A model generated the notes under the pieces. It was not told where the DNA came from. It was given only the letters and a program-made list of their open reading frames with translations, and searched no databases. A stretch of 64,000 nt of DNA from Palsa-504 sp963844625 (GTDB taxonomy: Bacteria > Actinomycetota > Actinomycetes > Streptosporangiales > Streptosporangiaceae), in the NCBI GenBank assembly GCA_963844625.1, contig CAWJPF010000011.1, positions 1 through 64,000 on the forward strand, read 5' to 3'. A program made the translations under genes and the position numbers. Below are positions 17,970 through 26,734 of this stretch, in pieces. Each line of letters starts with the position of its first letter. Within the stretch, counting starts at the first letter, position 1.

Positions 17970-20804
17970 ATGTACGCCACCAACGGCACCGATGCGCACC
18001 TGGCCAGCATCGGCATGGTGCCCCCGTGCGGGCCGGCCGGAGAGGCATCTGAGCAACGGTTGCGTGGCCGGCGCGGCGAGCGTGAGACGCTGGACCGGCT
18101 GGTAGCGAGCGTCCGGGCGGGAAGCAGCCGGACGCTGGTCGTGCGCGGCGAGGCGGGGGCCGGCAAGACCGCCCTGCTGGATTACCTGCTGGAGCGCGCC
18201 TGGGGATGCCGGGTGGTTCGAGCGGCCGGCGTGGAGTCCGAGATGGACCTCGCCTTTGCTGGGTTGCACCAGCTGTGCGCGCCGTTCCTGGACCGGCTCG
18301 AGCGACTGCCCGAGCCACAGCGCGACGCGCTCAGCACCGCGTTCAGCTTGCGAGGCGGGGACGCTCCGGATCGCTTCTCGGTCGGCCTGGCCGTCCTGGG
18401 CCTGCTGGCGGAGGTGGCCGGGGAGCGCCCGCTCGTCTGCGTCGTAGACGATGCGCAGTGGCTGGACCGGGCCTCAGCGCAGGCGCTAGCGTTCGTCGCA
18501 CGCCATCTGGCCGCCGGGCCGGTCGCGGTGGTCATCGCGGTGCGCTCGGGCGGTGCCGGGCACGACCTGGCCGGGCTGGCGGAACTGGAGGTCGGCGGGC
18601 TGGCCGACGGTGATGCGCGGGCCTTGCTGGATTCGGCCGTCACCGGTCCGCTGGATGAGCGGGTGCGCGATCGGATCGTGGCCGAGACGCAGGGCAACCC
18701 GCGCGCACTGCTCGAGGTGGCGCGCGGGCTGACGCCCGGGGACCTGGCCGGCGGGTTCGGGCTGCCCGGCGCGGCGGCCCCGGCCGGCCACACGGAGGAA
18801 ACGTTCGGGCGGCGGCTGGTGCCGCTGCCGCCGGCGACGCGGCTGCTGCTGCTCGTCGCCGCGGCCGAGCCGGTCCACGACCCGGTGCTGGTGTGGCGAG
18901 CGGCCGGGCAGCTCGGCGTCACGTCCGACGCCGCGGCCCCGGCGGCCGCCTCCGGCCTCATCGAGTCCGGCGGGCAGATACGGTTCCGTCACCCGCTGGC
19001 CCGGTCCGCGGTCTACCGCGCGGCCTCGCCGGACGAGCGCCGGCGTGTACACCTCGCCCTGGCGGAGGCCACCGACCCCGACGCCGATCCCGATCGCCGC
19101 GCCTGGCATCGTGCGCACGCCGCACCCGGGCTCGACGAAGGCGTGGCCGGCGAGCTCGAGGGCTCGGCCGACCGGGCGCGGGCCCGAGGCGGCCTGGCGG
19201 CGGCGGCCGCCTTCCGCGAGCGCGCCGCCGAGCTGACGCCCGAGCCGGCCCGCCGGGCCCAGCGGGCGCTGACCGCAGCGCAGGCCAAGCATCTGGCCGG
19301 CGCGCCGGAAGCGGCGCGGCGGCTGCTTGGCATGGCGCAGGGCGGCCCCCTCGACGAGCTCGGTCGCGCCCGCGCGGAACTGCTGCGCGCCCAGATCGCG
19401 GCCGATACCGGCCGTAGCCATGGCGCGCCGTCGCTGCTCAAGGCGGCCAGGCACCTCGAACCGCTGCATCCCGGGCTGGCCCGCGAGACCTACCGCGACG
19501 CGTTCGGCGCGGCGCAGGCCGCCGGCCGCCTGGCCCTCTTCGGCGGGATACCGGAGGTCGCCGCGGCCGCGCTGGCCGCGACGCCGGGACTACGGCCACC
19601 GGAGGGCCCCGATCTGCTGCTGGACGGGCTGGCGGTGCTGACCACGGAGGGGTACGCGGCGGGCGCGCCGATGCTGCAACGGGCGCTGAGCTCATGGCGC
19701 GAAGCGAAAATCCCCGCCGAGGAAGGATTCTGCTGGCTGCCGCTGGCGTGCCGGATGTCGCATGGGGTCTGGGATGACCAGAGCTGGTCCGCGCTCACTG
19801 CCCGGCTGATCGGGCTAGCCCGATCAGCCGGGGCGCTGAGAGTGCTCCCGGCCGCCCTGCTCTCGGGCGTGGCGCTTCATCTGCTGACCGGGGAAATCAC
19901 CATGGCCGCCACGATGGCAGAAGAGGCGGAGGCCGTCGCCCAGGCGACGGGCAACCCAGTCGGGCCCTACGGCCCCCTGATGCTCGCCGCCTGGCGGGGC
20001 CAGGAAGCCGAAGCCTTTCAGCTGATCGCGACCGTCACGACCGAGATGGTGGCGCGCGGTGAAGGACAGTGGCTGACCGCGGCGGCCTGGGCGACCGCGG
20101 TACTCCACAACGGCCTGGGCCGCTACGACCAGGCGCTGACCGCCGCCGAGCAGGGCAGCGAGTGCCCCAGCGAGCTGGGGCTGGCGACCTGGTCGATGGT
20201 CGAGCTGATCGAAGCGGCCGCCCGGGCCGGGGCACCGGAACGGGCCGCGGGCGCCATGGCGCGCCTGGCGGTGATCACCACGGCCAGCGGCACCGACTGG
20301 GCGCTCGGGATCCAGGCCCGCTGCCGGGCGCTGCTCAGCGACGGCGAGCTGGCCGAGCGGCTGTACCTCGAGGCGATCCGGCGGCTCGGCCGCACCCGCA
20401 TCCGCGCGGAACTGGCCCGTGCGCACCTGCTCTACGGCGAGTGGCTGCGGCGCCAGAACCGCCGCATCGACGCCCGCGAGCAGCTCCGCGTGGCCTACCA
20501 GATGCTGACCGCGATGGGTTTCGAGGGATTCGCCGAACGCGCCCGGCGCGAGCTGCTGGCCACCGGAGAGACGGTCCGCAAGCGTACCGTCGAGGCGGCC
20601 AGCGAGCTGACCGCGCAGGAGGCCCAGATCGCCCGGCTCGCCTGTGACGGGCACACCAATACGGAGATCGGCGTCCGGCTGTTCATCAGCGGACGTACGG
20701 TCGAGTGGCACCTGCATAAGGTCTTCGCCAAGCTCGGCATCAGCTCCAGGAAAGAGCTCCGCGAGGCGCTGCCCGACCTCGGGCGGCTGGCCGTGCCTGC
20801 GTAG
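17970..20804 (+). CDS. LuxR-family AAA-ATPase regulator, paralogue 4 (intact)
   Basis: This 944-residue protein starts at 17970 behind GAAGGAG. Order of parts: AAA ATPase with Walker A GEAGAGKT (residues ~55-62) and Walker B LVCVVDDAQWLD, an Ala/Leu/Arg-rich helical repeat region, and a C-terminal LuxR HTH (ELTAQEAQIARLACDGHTNTEIGVRL... FAKLGISSRKELREAL). It differs most from the other three copies (for example GEAGAGK, SGRTVEWHLHK), so it is probably the oldest branch. It follows the nucleophile-less hydrolase by 15 bases in an operon-like pair. Role: ATP-dependent activator of unknown target genes. The ligand cannot be read from sequence. Confidence 0.9.
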   Translation: MYATNGTDAHLASIGMVPPCGPAGEASEQRLRGRRGERETLDRLVASVRAGSSRTLVVRGEAGAGKTALLDYLLERAWGCRVVRAAGVESEMDLAFAGLHQLCAPFLDRLERLPEPQRDALSTAFSLRGGDAPDRFSVGLAVLGLLAEVAGERPLVCVVDDAQWLDRASAQALAFVARHLAAGPVAVVIAVRSGGAGHDLAGLAELEVGGLADGDARALLDSAVTGPLDERVRDRIVAETQGNPRALLEVARGLTPGDLAGGFGLPGAAAPAGHTEETFGRRLVPLPPATRLLLLVAAAEPVHDPVLVWRAAGQLGVTSDAAAPAAASGLIESGGQIRFRHPLARSAVYRAASPDERRRVHLALAEATDPDADPDRRAWHRAHAAPGLDEGVAGELEGSADRARARGGLAAAAAFRERAAELTPEPARRAQRALTAAQAKHLAGAPEAARRLLGMAQGGPLDELGRARAELLRAQIAADTGRSHGAPSLLKAARHLEPLHPGLARETYRDAFGAAQAAGRLALFGGIPEVAAAALAATPGLRPPEGPDLLLDGLAVLTTEGYAAGAPMLQRALSSWREAKIPAEEGFCWLPLACRMSHGVWDDQSWSALTARLIGLARSAGALRVLPAALLSGVALHLLTGEITMAATMAEEAEAVAQATGNPVGPYGPLMLAAWRGQEAEAFQLIATVTTEMVARGEGQWLTAAAWATAVLHNGLGRYDQALTAAEQGSECPSELGLATWSMVELIEAAARAGAPERAAGAMARLAVITTASGTDWALGIQARCRALLSDGELAERLYLEAIRRLGRTRIRAELARAHLLYGEWLRRQNRRIDAREQLRVAYQMLTAMGFEGFAERARRELLATGETVRKRTVEAASELTAQEAQIARLACDGHTNTEIGVRLFISGRTVEWHLHKVFAKLGISSRKELREALPDLGRLAVPA

Positions 20805-20820
20805 CCCGGCCAGGCGAGTC

Positions 20821-21795
20821 TTAGCCCGCAGCGCGTGGCAGGGCTCGCCGCAGGCCGTCGTGGCCTGCGGTGGTGGTCCCGCCGAAGCCCTGCCCGGCCC
20901 GTTCGGCCCATTCCGTCGCCGTGACCGCGGCCGGATCGGCCGGCAGGTAATGGCTGAGGATGAGCTCGTGGACCCGGGCGCGTTCGGCGACGCCGCCGAC
21001 CTCGGTGACATCGGTGTGCAGGCCGGCCATCCGCTCGAGCTCGGGCCCTTCGACGCCGTGCCGTTTCAGGTAGTCGAGGTCGGCGACCTGGTGGACGAGG
21101 ATGTCGGCGCCCTGGGCCAGGGCGATCAGATCGTCGTTCACCGTGGTGTCGCCGGAGAACACGACGGAACCGTCGGCGGTGTCGAAACGGTACCCCAGCG
21201 CAGGAACCGCATGGCCGTGGGTCACCGCGACGGCAGTGACCCGGACCGCTCCGTCGTCGAAGACCACGACCGGAACCCGGGGAATGCCCTCCGCGCGCGC
21301 CGGGACGTGGATGTCGATGCCCCGGACCAGCGCGCCCGCGTCCGGCATGTGGCTGTCCAGCGGCATCACGTTCAGGTGGTAGGCGTAGCCGGCCAGGATG
21401 CTCTGGACCAGATCGGCCGCGCTAGGGGCCGGCCGTTCGGGATGAATGGTCGTCTCACGGTGAAAGAGTGCATCGCCTTCCGGCAGCGCGCTGGGACGGG
21501 ACGGCCCGTAGACCCGGATCGGGGGGAGCGGGCCGTCCGCGTTCTCGCGGACGCCCCACGAGTAGAGGATCAGGCCGGGTAGATCGCCGATGTGGTCGGC
21601 GTGCAGGTGGGTGAGGAACACCGCTTCCAGCCGGGAGAAGTCCAGGCCCGCGTCGGCGAAGGCGGACGGCGACCCGCGACCGCAGTCGATGACGAAGACT
21701 CGCCCGTCGACGACCAGCGCGGATGAGATCCCGCCGCGGCCGGCGACGGGCAGGGGTGCGCCCGCCGTGCCGAGCAGTACCAATTCTGTGGTCAT
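20821..21795 (-). CDS. MBL-fold metallohydrolase (RNase Z/arylsulfatase-like)
   Basis: About 324 residues from the ATG at 21795 (a GTG two codons upstream is possible). The metal-binding signature THLHADHIGDLP (HxHxDH) is present, with a preceding LLGTAGAPLP strand and FVIDCGRGS. Further histidines occur in VTHGHAVPALGYRF, and FSGDTTVNDDLIALAQGADILVHQ supplies the bridging aspartate region. Such proteins hydrolyse phosphoesters, sulfate esters or lactones with two zinc ions. The spacing resembles RNase Z/AtsA-like members but the substrate is not determinable. It is the last gene of a four-gene minus-strand operon that starts at 24287 and converges on LuxR paralogue 4. Confidence 0.85.
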   Translation of the reverse strand: MTTELVLLGTAGAPLPVAGRGGISSALVVDGRVFVIDCGRGSPSAFADAGLDFSRLEAVFLTHLHADHIGDLPGLILYSWGVRENADGPLPPIRVYGPSRPSALPEGDALFHRETTIHPERPAPSAADLVQSILAGYAYHLNVMPLDSHMPDAGALVRGIDIHVPARAEGIPRVPVVVFDDGAVRVTAVAVTHGHAVPALGYRFDTADGSVVFSGDTTVNDDLIALAQGADILVHQVADLDYLKRHGVEGPELERMAGLHTDVTEVGGVAERARVHELILSHYLPADPAAVTATEWAERAGQGFGGTTTAGHDGLRRALPRAAG

Positions 21796-21827
21796 GCTCA
21801 CCCCTGCTCTCTTGCCGTCGCTGGTGG

Positions 21828-22352
21828 CTAACGGATCTTGGTGAACAGCCAGAAGGCGGCGCCGGTGCCCGTCCCGTAGGCGAGGTGGGCGCCCAGGTCC
21901 TTCGCCAGCGTCTTAGCGTCATACTCCCAGATCGGCTTGTAGAGCCCGGCCTCCGGCAGGACGACATAGCTGGAGGCCCAGACGGTGGCGCCGAAGGGCA
22001 GTCCGTAAAGGGGCTGCGGCCGGCGCAGCGACCCGGCCAGCACGCCGTACGCCGCCGCCGCCGACGATCCGTAGCCCCAGTGCGCGGCGGTGCTGGTCAG
22101 CCAGGCCCAGCGGTCCGGGATCTTACGCTGGGTGAAGCCCTCGATCAAGCGCCGCACGGCCTGCCCGGGGTCCGGGGCCTTCTCCCAGCTGTCGACCGGC
22201 GCGAATTCCCAGGCTAGGGGGCTATCCGTACCGCCCGCACGGCGATACATGACGTACCGGACCGTGTCCATGCTGGCGGTCCCCACGGCTCCGGCCAGGA
22301 GACCACCCACGACGGCGGCCAGCGGTGTGATCGGGAGTTTTCTGGTGCGCAT
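21828..22352 (-). CDS. Membrane protein, DUF1440/YagU-like
   Basis: A 174-residue protein starts at the ATG at 22352 with AGGAG seven bases upstream. A longer frame to 22616 would run into the M20 gene. A first membrane span (ITPLAAVVGGLLAGAVGTASMDTV) is followed by WEFAPVDSWEKAPDPGQAVRRLIEGF, then spans around AAHWGYGSSAAAAYGVLAG, PFGATVWASSYVVLP and HLAYGTGTGAAFWLF. The pattern recalls the DUF1440/YagU inner-membrane family, linked in enterobacteria to acid resistance, though that role is not established here. It lies 22 bases after the M20D gene, in the same operon. Confidence 0.7.
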   Translation of the reverse strand: MRTRKLPITPLAAVVGGLLAGAVGTASMDTVRYVMYRRAGGTDSPLAWEFAPVDSWEKAPDPGQAVRRLIEGFTQRKIPDRWAWLTSTAAHWGYGSSAAAAYGVLAGSLRRPQPLYGLPFGATVWASSYVVLPEAGLYKPIWEYDAKTLAKDLGAHLAYGTGTGAAFWLFTKIR

Positions 22353-22374
22353 TTTCAGCTCCTGGTTGAGATCG

Positions 22375-23628
22375 TTAGTGTGGCGCGAGCCAGGCCATCG
22401 CGGCCGTGACCAGAGCCTCGGTGCCGGTCCGCAGGGTGGGCTGCAGCGGGGGGAGGAATTCCGGGGAGTGATTGGCGGGCAGGTCCTGCAGACGCCCGGC
22501 CTGCTCGGCGGCGAGGTAGACCTGCCGGTCGGTACGCCCGATGCCCCAGTAGGTATACGGGACACCCTCCGCAGCGGGAATGATGCCGAAATCCTCGCTG
22601 ACCGTCTGCCGGTCAATTTTCAGGGCGCGGTCGCCGAAATGCCCGGCGAACGCGGCGGCTACCCGGTCCGTGGTGGCGGCGTCGTTCACCAGGAGCGGGA
22701 AGCCGGCGAGGGTCTCGAAGTCAGGATCCTTGGGTGAGCCGCTGGCCTGGCATTCGGCGCGGACGATCCGCTGGATGGCGGCGAGCATGTGCTTACGGGT
22801 CGGCTGGGAGTAGCTGCGCACGTTGAGCTGCAGGACAGCGTGGTCGGGGATGACGTTGCTCCTGGTGCCGGCCTGGACGCTGCCGACGGTCACGATGGCG
22901 ATTTCGCCCGGCGTGACCTCGCGGGACACGACGGTCTGCAGCCGGACAATGATCATGGCCGCGAGTACCACCGGGTCGATGCTGTTCTGCGGCAGGGCGC
23001 CGTGGCTGCCCCGCCCGTACACGGTGACTTTGATGCTATCTTCGGCCGACATAAACGGCCCGGAACACGTACCGACGGTTCCGGCGATGCCGGGCAGCAA
23101 GTGCTGCGCCAGCGCGACGTCCGGCACGGGGATGCGCTTGAACAGGCCGTCGTCGACCATGCCCTGGGCGCCGTCGCCGGTCTCCTCGCCCGGCTGGAAC
23201 AGCGGGAGCAGGGTTCCGTTCCACTGGTCGCGGTGCTCGGCCATGAGCTTGACCGCAGCCAGCAGGCAGGACATATGCATGTCGTGGCCGCAGGCATGAG
23301 CCACCGGCACTTCGCGGCCGCCGGCCCCTTTGGTGGTCACGGTGCTCGCGTAGTCCACGCCCGTGTTTTCCCTGATGGGCAGCGCGTCCAGTTCGGCCCG
23401 GAGCATGACGGTAGGCCCGGCGCCGTTAGCCAGCACGCCCGTTACTCCCGTGCCGCCGATCCCGGTCTGGACGGTGAAGCCGTATTTCTGCAGTTCCCCG
23501 GCGACGCACTTCGCGGTGCGGTGCTCGTGATGAGACAGCTCCGGATGCTCGTGCAGGTCTTTGTAGAAAGCCTCCTGGGCGGCCTGGAGGCCGTCGTAGC
23601 CAGCCAGGATCTCGTCGACACCGTTCAT
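22375..23628 (-). CDS. M20D-family amidohydrolase/aminoacylase
   Basis: This 417-residue protein has the metal-site motifs of the M20D group: ELDALPIRENTG, AHACGHDMHMSCLLAA, LFQPGEETGDGAQGMVDDGL and a late VSEDFGIIP glutamate/aspartate site. It matches hippurate hydrolase/N-acyl-amino-acid amidohydrolases that cleave an amide bond with two divalent metals. The ACGHD cysteine and histidine are intact, so it should be active. The start at 23628 overlaps the stop of the BI-1 gene by four bases (ATGA), indicating coupled translation. The natural substrate is unknown. Confidence 0.9.
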   Translation of the reverse strand: MNGVDEILAGYDGLQAAQEAFYKDLHEHPELSHHEHRTAKCVAGELQKYGFTVQTGIGGTGVTGVLANGAGPTVMLRAELDALPIRENTGVDYASTVTTKGAGGREVPVAHACGHDMHMSCLLAAVKLMAEHRDQWNGTLLPLFQPGEETGDGAQGMVDDGLFKRIPVPDVALAQHLLPGIAGTVGTCSGPFMSAEDSIKVTVYGRGSHGALPQNSIDPVVLAAMIIVRLQTVVSREVTPGEIAIVTVGSVQAGTRSNVIPDHAVLQLNVRSYSQPTRKHMLAAIQRIVRAECQASGSPKDPDFETLAGFPLLVNDAATTDRVAAAFAGHFGDRALKIDRQTVSEDFGIIPAAEGVPYTYWGIGRTDRQVYLAAEQAGRLQDLPANHSPEFLPPLQPTLRTGTEALVTAAMAWLAPH

Positions 23629-24287
23629 TTTTCCTCCCCGCCGGAGAAGATCGTCAAGAAGAACAGGAAGACATTCAGTATGTCAAGGAAGATGGAGGCG
23701 GCCAGCAGGGGCGCCGTGGTGATGTCCGCGTTGCGCCGCAGCCGCTGGAAGTCGAACATGGTGAAGCCGGCGAAGATCACCAAGCCGAGCACCGAGTAAA
23801 CCAGCGCGCCGCCCGGGATGTGCACGAAGATCAGCACGATGCCGACCACGATCAGGGCGAGCAGCGCCCAGAAGCAGACGCGGGCGACCACCGTCAGGTC
23901 GCGGCGGATGGCGTACCCGGCGGCCCCGAACCCGCCGATGAACAGCGCGGTGGCCCCGCCGGCCTGCCACAGCGCAGCGGGGTTCATCTGCGCGTAGTAC
24001 ACCAGGACCGGCGCCAGGGCCAGCCCGATCAGCAGGCCGAACAAGCCCAGCAGCCCGACCGTCAGCGGCTGCGACTTGCGCGCCGCGAACCGCATGCCGA
24101 TCAGGATCCCGAACGCGACGATGAACGCGACGATGCCCGTGCCGTAGGCCAGGTTGCGGCCCAGGTAGGCGCCGGCCGCGAACAGGGCGGCGGTGCCCGC
24201 GACGTACCCCATGGTCTGCGCGAACAAGGTGCGAGTCTGGTCCCGGGGAACCGCCCCTGTTTCCTGATAGGTAAGCGACGTAGTCAT
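23625..24287 (-). CDS. Bax inhibitor-1/YccA-family membrane protein
   Basis: A 220-residue protein starts at the ATG at 24287 with AAGGAG nine bases upstream. After a short cytoplasmic N-terminus (MTTSLTYQETGAVPRDQTRT) come seven closely spaced hydrophobic segments. The C-terminal YSVLGLVIFAGFTMFDFQRLRR is the signature of the BI-1 family, with its conserved aspartate. A further span (AASIFLDILNVFLFFLTIF) and a charged tail end the protein. Bacterial members conduct or leak Ca2+/protons or modulate membrane proteases, and the role here is unknown. It is the first gene of the operon. The 24288-24504 gap holds divergent promoters for it and the methyltransferase. Confidence 0.9.
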   Translation of the reverse strand: MTTSLTYQETGAVPRDQTRTLFAQTMGYVAGTAALFAAGAYLGRNLAYGTGIVAFIVAFGILIGMRFAARKSQPLTVGLLGLFGLLIGLALAPVLVYYAQMNPAALWQAGGATALFIGGFGAAGYAIRRDLTVVARVCFWALLALIVVGIVLIFVHIPGGALVYSVLGLVIFAGFTMFDFQRLRRNADITTAPLLAASIFLDILNVFLFFLTIFSGGEEK

Positions 24288-24504
24288 GACTTGCTGCTCC
24301 TTCTGCCTTCCGGCGGTGTGAATTAGCTGGCGCCTGCCCAGGCCATACGGGCGGGGCCTGCCATCTACGGTGCCGCTTCGGCCGGAAAGTCGCACCCGGG
24401 CATGCCCCGGTCAATGCCCTGGCCTGTGGTCCGGGGCGCCCCGGGTGCTGCTCGCATCATGACCCGCGCTATAGGCTCTAGCGTGCCGTTCGACAGGAGC
24501 CTTG

Positions 24505-25287
24505 ATGCCTGACTTCAACGCTGGTGTCCCGCATATTGCCCGGGTCTACGACTACTGGCTGGGCGGGAAGGACAACTTCGCCGCCGACCGGGAACTCGGC
24601 GAGCGGACCCTGGCGGCCTACCCGAACCTGGTGTTCTCGGTCCGGGCCAACCGCGCCTTCCTCGGCCGCACAGCCCGGTTCCTCGCCGCCGAGATGGGGA
24701 TCCGGCAGTTCCTCGACATCGGCACCGGCATCCCGACCGCCGACAACACCCACGAGGTGGCCCAGGGCGTGGCGCCGGACAGCCGGATCGTCTACGTCGA
24801 CAACGACCCCATCGTGCTTTCCCACGCCAGGGCCCTGCTCACCAGCCGCCCCGAGGGCGCGTGCGCCTACCTGGACGCCGATCTGCGGGACCCGGAGAAG
24901 ATCCTGGCCGCCGCGGCGGACACCCTGGACTTCAGCCAGCCGGTCGCGGTCATGCTCCTCACCGTCATGCAGTTTGTCACCGACGACGCCGAGGCCAGCG
25001 CGATCGTGAACCGGTTGATGGACGCGTGCACGCCGGGCAGCTACGTGACGATCTCGCACCCGGCCAGCGACATCGACGCGGAGCAGCACACCGAGATGGT
25101 CCGGCGTCTTAACGAATCAGTCGCGGAGAAGGTGGCGCTGCGCGATCACGCGGGCGTGACGCGCTTGTTCGACGGGCTCGAGCTGGTGGAGCCCGGTGTG
25201 GTCAGGGCCTCGCAATGGCGGCCGGATTCCGCGCTCGAAGCGGCCAGCCCCGCGGTGGTGTGGGCGGGCGTCGCCCGCAGGCCCTAG
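24505..25287 (+). CDS. SAM-dependent methyltransferase, DUF574 type
   Basis: About 260 residues from the ATG at 24505 (AGGAG upstream, with a TTG one codon earlier as an alternative). The N-terminal signature GVPHIARVYDYWLGGKDNFAADRE, the SAM-binding FLDIGTGIPTADNTHE and VYVDNDPIVLSHARALL identify the actinomycete DUF574/Methyltransf_19 family. These genes are highly multicopy in Streptomyces and relatives, and substrates are mostly unknown. The last four bases overlap the 3' end of the convergent SufE gene. A TATAGG hexamer about 35 bases before the start may be its -10 element. Confidence 0.88.
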   Translation: MPDFNAGVPHIARVYDYWLGGKDNFAADRELGERTLAAYPNLVFSVRANRAFLGRTARFLAAEMGIRQFLDIGTGIPTADNTHEVAQGVAPDSRIVYVDNDPIVLSHARALLTSRPEGACAYLDADLRDPEKILAAAADTLDFSQPVAVMLLTVMQFVTDDAEASAIVNRLMDACTPGSYVTISHPASDIDAEQHTEMVRRLNESVAEKVALRDHAGVTRLFDGLELVEPGVVRASQWRPDSALEAASPAVVWAGVARRP

Positions 25288-25751
25288 GGCCGCGGCGGCG
25301 CGGAGTTACCGAGGCCCCCGCCGCGCTGTTCGCGGACCTGGCGCTTGATCCGGGACAGCATCGCGGCCATGCCGCGCAGCCGCAGCGGGCTCACCAGGTC
25401 CTGCAATCCGAGCTGGCTGGAGAACTCCGCGGGCGTGGCCAGCACCTCCGCCGCGTCGAGCCCGTCCAGGCCGGCATGCAGGATGGCGGCGAAGCCGCGG
25501 GTGGTCGGCGCTTCCTGGGGTGCCTCGAAGAACAGGTGCACGACCGAGTCGGGCTCGACCTCGACGGCCAGGAAAAGCGGCGTCTGGCATTCGGGTACGG
25601 GCTCGAGCAGGTCGCGGTGCTCGGCGTAGCGCTCGGGCAAGGCGGGCAGGTCCCGGGAGAACTCCAGCAGCAGCTGCAGCCGGTCGCGGTCCGGGAGGTC
25701 GTTGAAGTCGTCGGCGATCTCCTGGAGCCGGGGATGGAGCGCGGCGGTCAC
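25284..25751 (-). CDS. SufE-like sulfur-acceptor protein
   Basis: About 155 residues from a GTG at 25751 that overlaps the stop of the rhodanese gene (GTGA). A longer reading to 25805 would lie inside that gene. The protein has the SufE fold sequence LQEIADDFNDLPDRDRLQLLLEF, the acceptor cysteine in VPECQTPLFLAVEV, and LATPAEFSSQLGLQDLVSPLRLRGM. SufE takes persulfide sulfur on that cysteine and passes it on, normally from the desulfurase SufS. Here the partner is a thiosulfate sulfurtransferase in the same operon, so it may accept sulfur from it. The cotranscription is seen and the transfer is inferred. Confidence 0.88.
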   Translation of the reverse strand: MTAALHPRLQEIADDFNDLPDRDRLQLLLEFSRDLPALPERYAEHRDLLEPVPECQTPLFLAVEVEPDSVVHLFFEAPQEAPTTRGFAAILHAGLDGLDAAEVLATPAEFSSQLGLQDLVSPLRLRGMAAMLSRIKRQVREQRGGGLGNSAPPRP

Positions 25752-26629
25752 GGGCTGTCCCCGCGGGTAATGGGAACCCGCACGCTGTTTCCCCACTCGG
25801 TCCATGATCCGTCGTAATTACGCACGTGCGGGTAACCGAGCAGGTGGTGGAGCACGAACCAGGTGTGGCTGGATCGCTCGCCGATGCGGCAGTAGACGAC
25901 AACGTCGTCCTCGGGGCGCAGCCCGGCCTCGCCGGCGTAGATCCCCTCGAGTTCGGCGCGGCCGCGGAAGGTGGCATCCTCGGCGGCGGCCCGGGCCCAC
26001 GGGACGCTCTTGGCGCCGGGGATGTGGCCGCCGCGGACGGCGCCTTCCTGGGGGTAATCGGGCATGTGCAGGAGCTCGCCGGTGTACTCGCCTGGCGACC
26101 GCACGTCGATGAGCGGCTGGCCCAGATGGGCCAGGACCTGGTCCCTGAACGCGCGGATCTGCTGGTCGTCGCGGTCGATGACCGGGTAGTCCGTCTGCGG
26201 CCGCTTCGGGGTATCGGTGCTGACCGGACGGCCCTCCGCGATCCACTTGGCTCGCCCGCCGTCCATCAGGCGCACGTCGGGATGCCCGAACAAGGAGCAG
26301 ACCCACAGCGCGTACGCCGCCCACCAGTTGTTCCTGTCGCCGTAGAGCACCAGCGTGGTGTCACGGGCGATCCCCTTGCCCGACATCAGCCGGGCGAAGG
26401 CGGGCCCCTCAACGTAGTCGCGGGTGTCCGGGTCGTTGAGCTCGGTGTGCCAGTCGAGCTTGACCGCGCCGGGGATGTGGCCGGTCTCGTACAGCAGCAC
26501 GTCCTCGTCTGATTCGGCCACGACCAGGCCAGGGTCGTCCAGGTGCGCGGCCACCCACCCGGTCGACACGATCGTCTCCGGGTGGGCGTACTCCTGGAAC
26601 TTGGCCTCGGAATCGTAGGGCAGCGCCAT
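25748..26629 (-). CDS. Two-domain sulfurtransferase (rhodanese)
   Basis: A 293-residue protein starts at the ATG at 26629 behind GGAGGTGA. Two rhodanese domains are visible. In the first (VVAESDEDVLLYETGHIPGAVKLDW... LYGDRNNWWA) the active-site position is Asp, so it is structural. The second has the intact catalytic loop VYCRIGERSSHTW. It would move sulfane sulfur from thiosulfate or 3-mercaptopyruvate to cyanide or a protein thiol. The downstream SufE gene overlaps by four bases, so the pair is coupled. This is a typical actinobacterial thiosulfate sulfurtransferase gene. Confidence 0.9.
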   Translation of the reverse strand: MALPYDSEAKFQEYAHPETIVSTGWVAAHLDDPGLVVAESDEDVLLYETGHIPGAVKLDWHTELNDPDTRDYVEGPAFARLMSGKGIARDTTLVLYGDRNNWWAAYALWVCSLFGHPDVRLMDGGRAKWIAEGRPVSTDTPKRPQTDYPVIDRDDQQIRAFRDQVLAHLGQPLIDVRSPGEYTGELLHMPDYPQEGAVRGGHIPGAKSVPWARAAAEDATFRGRAELEGIYAGEAGLRPEDDVVVYCRIGERSSHTWFVLHHLLGYPHVRNYDGSWTEWGNSVRVPITRGDSP

Positions 26630-26734
26630 GGTCACCTCCGCTCGCGACCGGGCTCCGCCGCCGCACCCGCGGCGGGGACACCCGGCCATCTACACGCACT
26701 GTAGCGCGGCAGCCGGGCGCCGCCTTCCCCGCGC

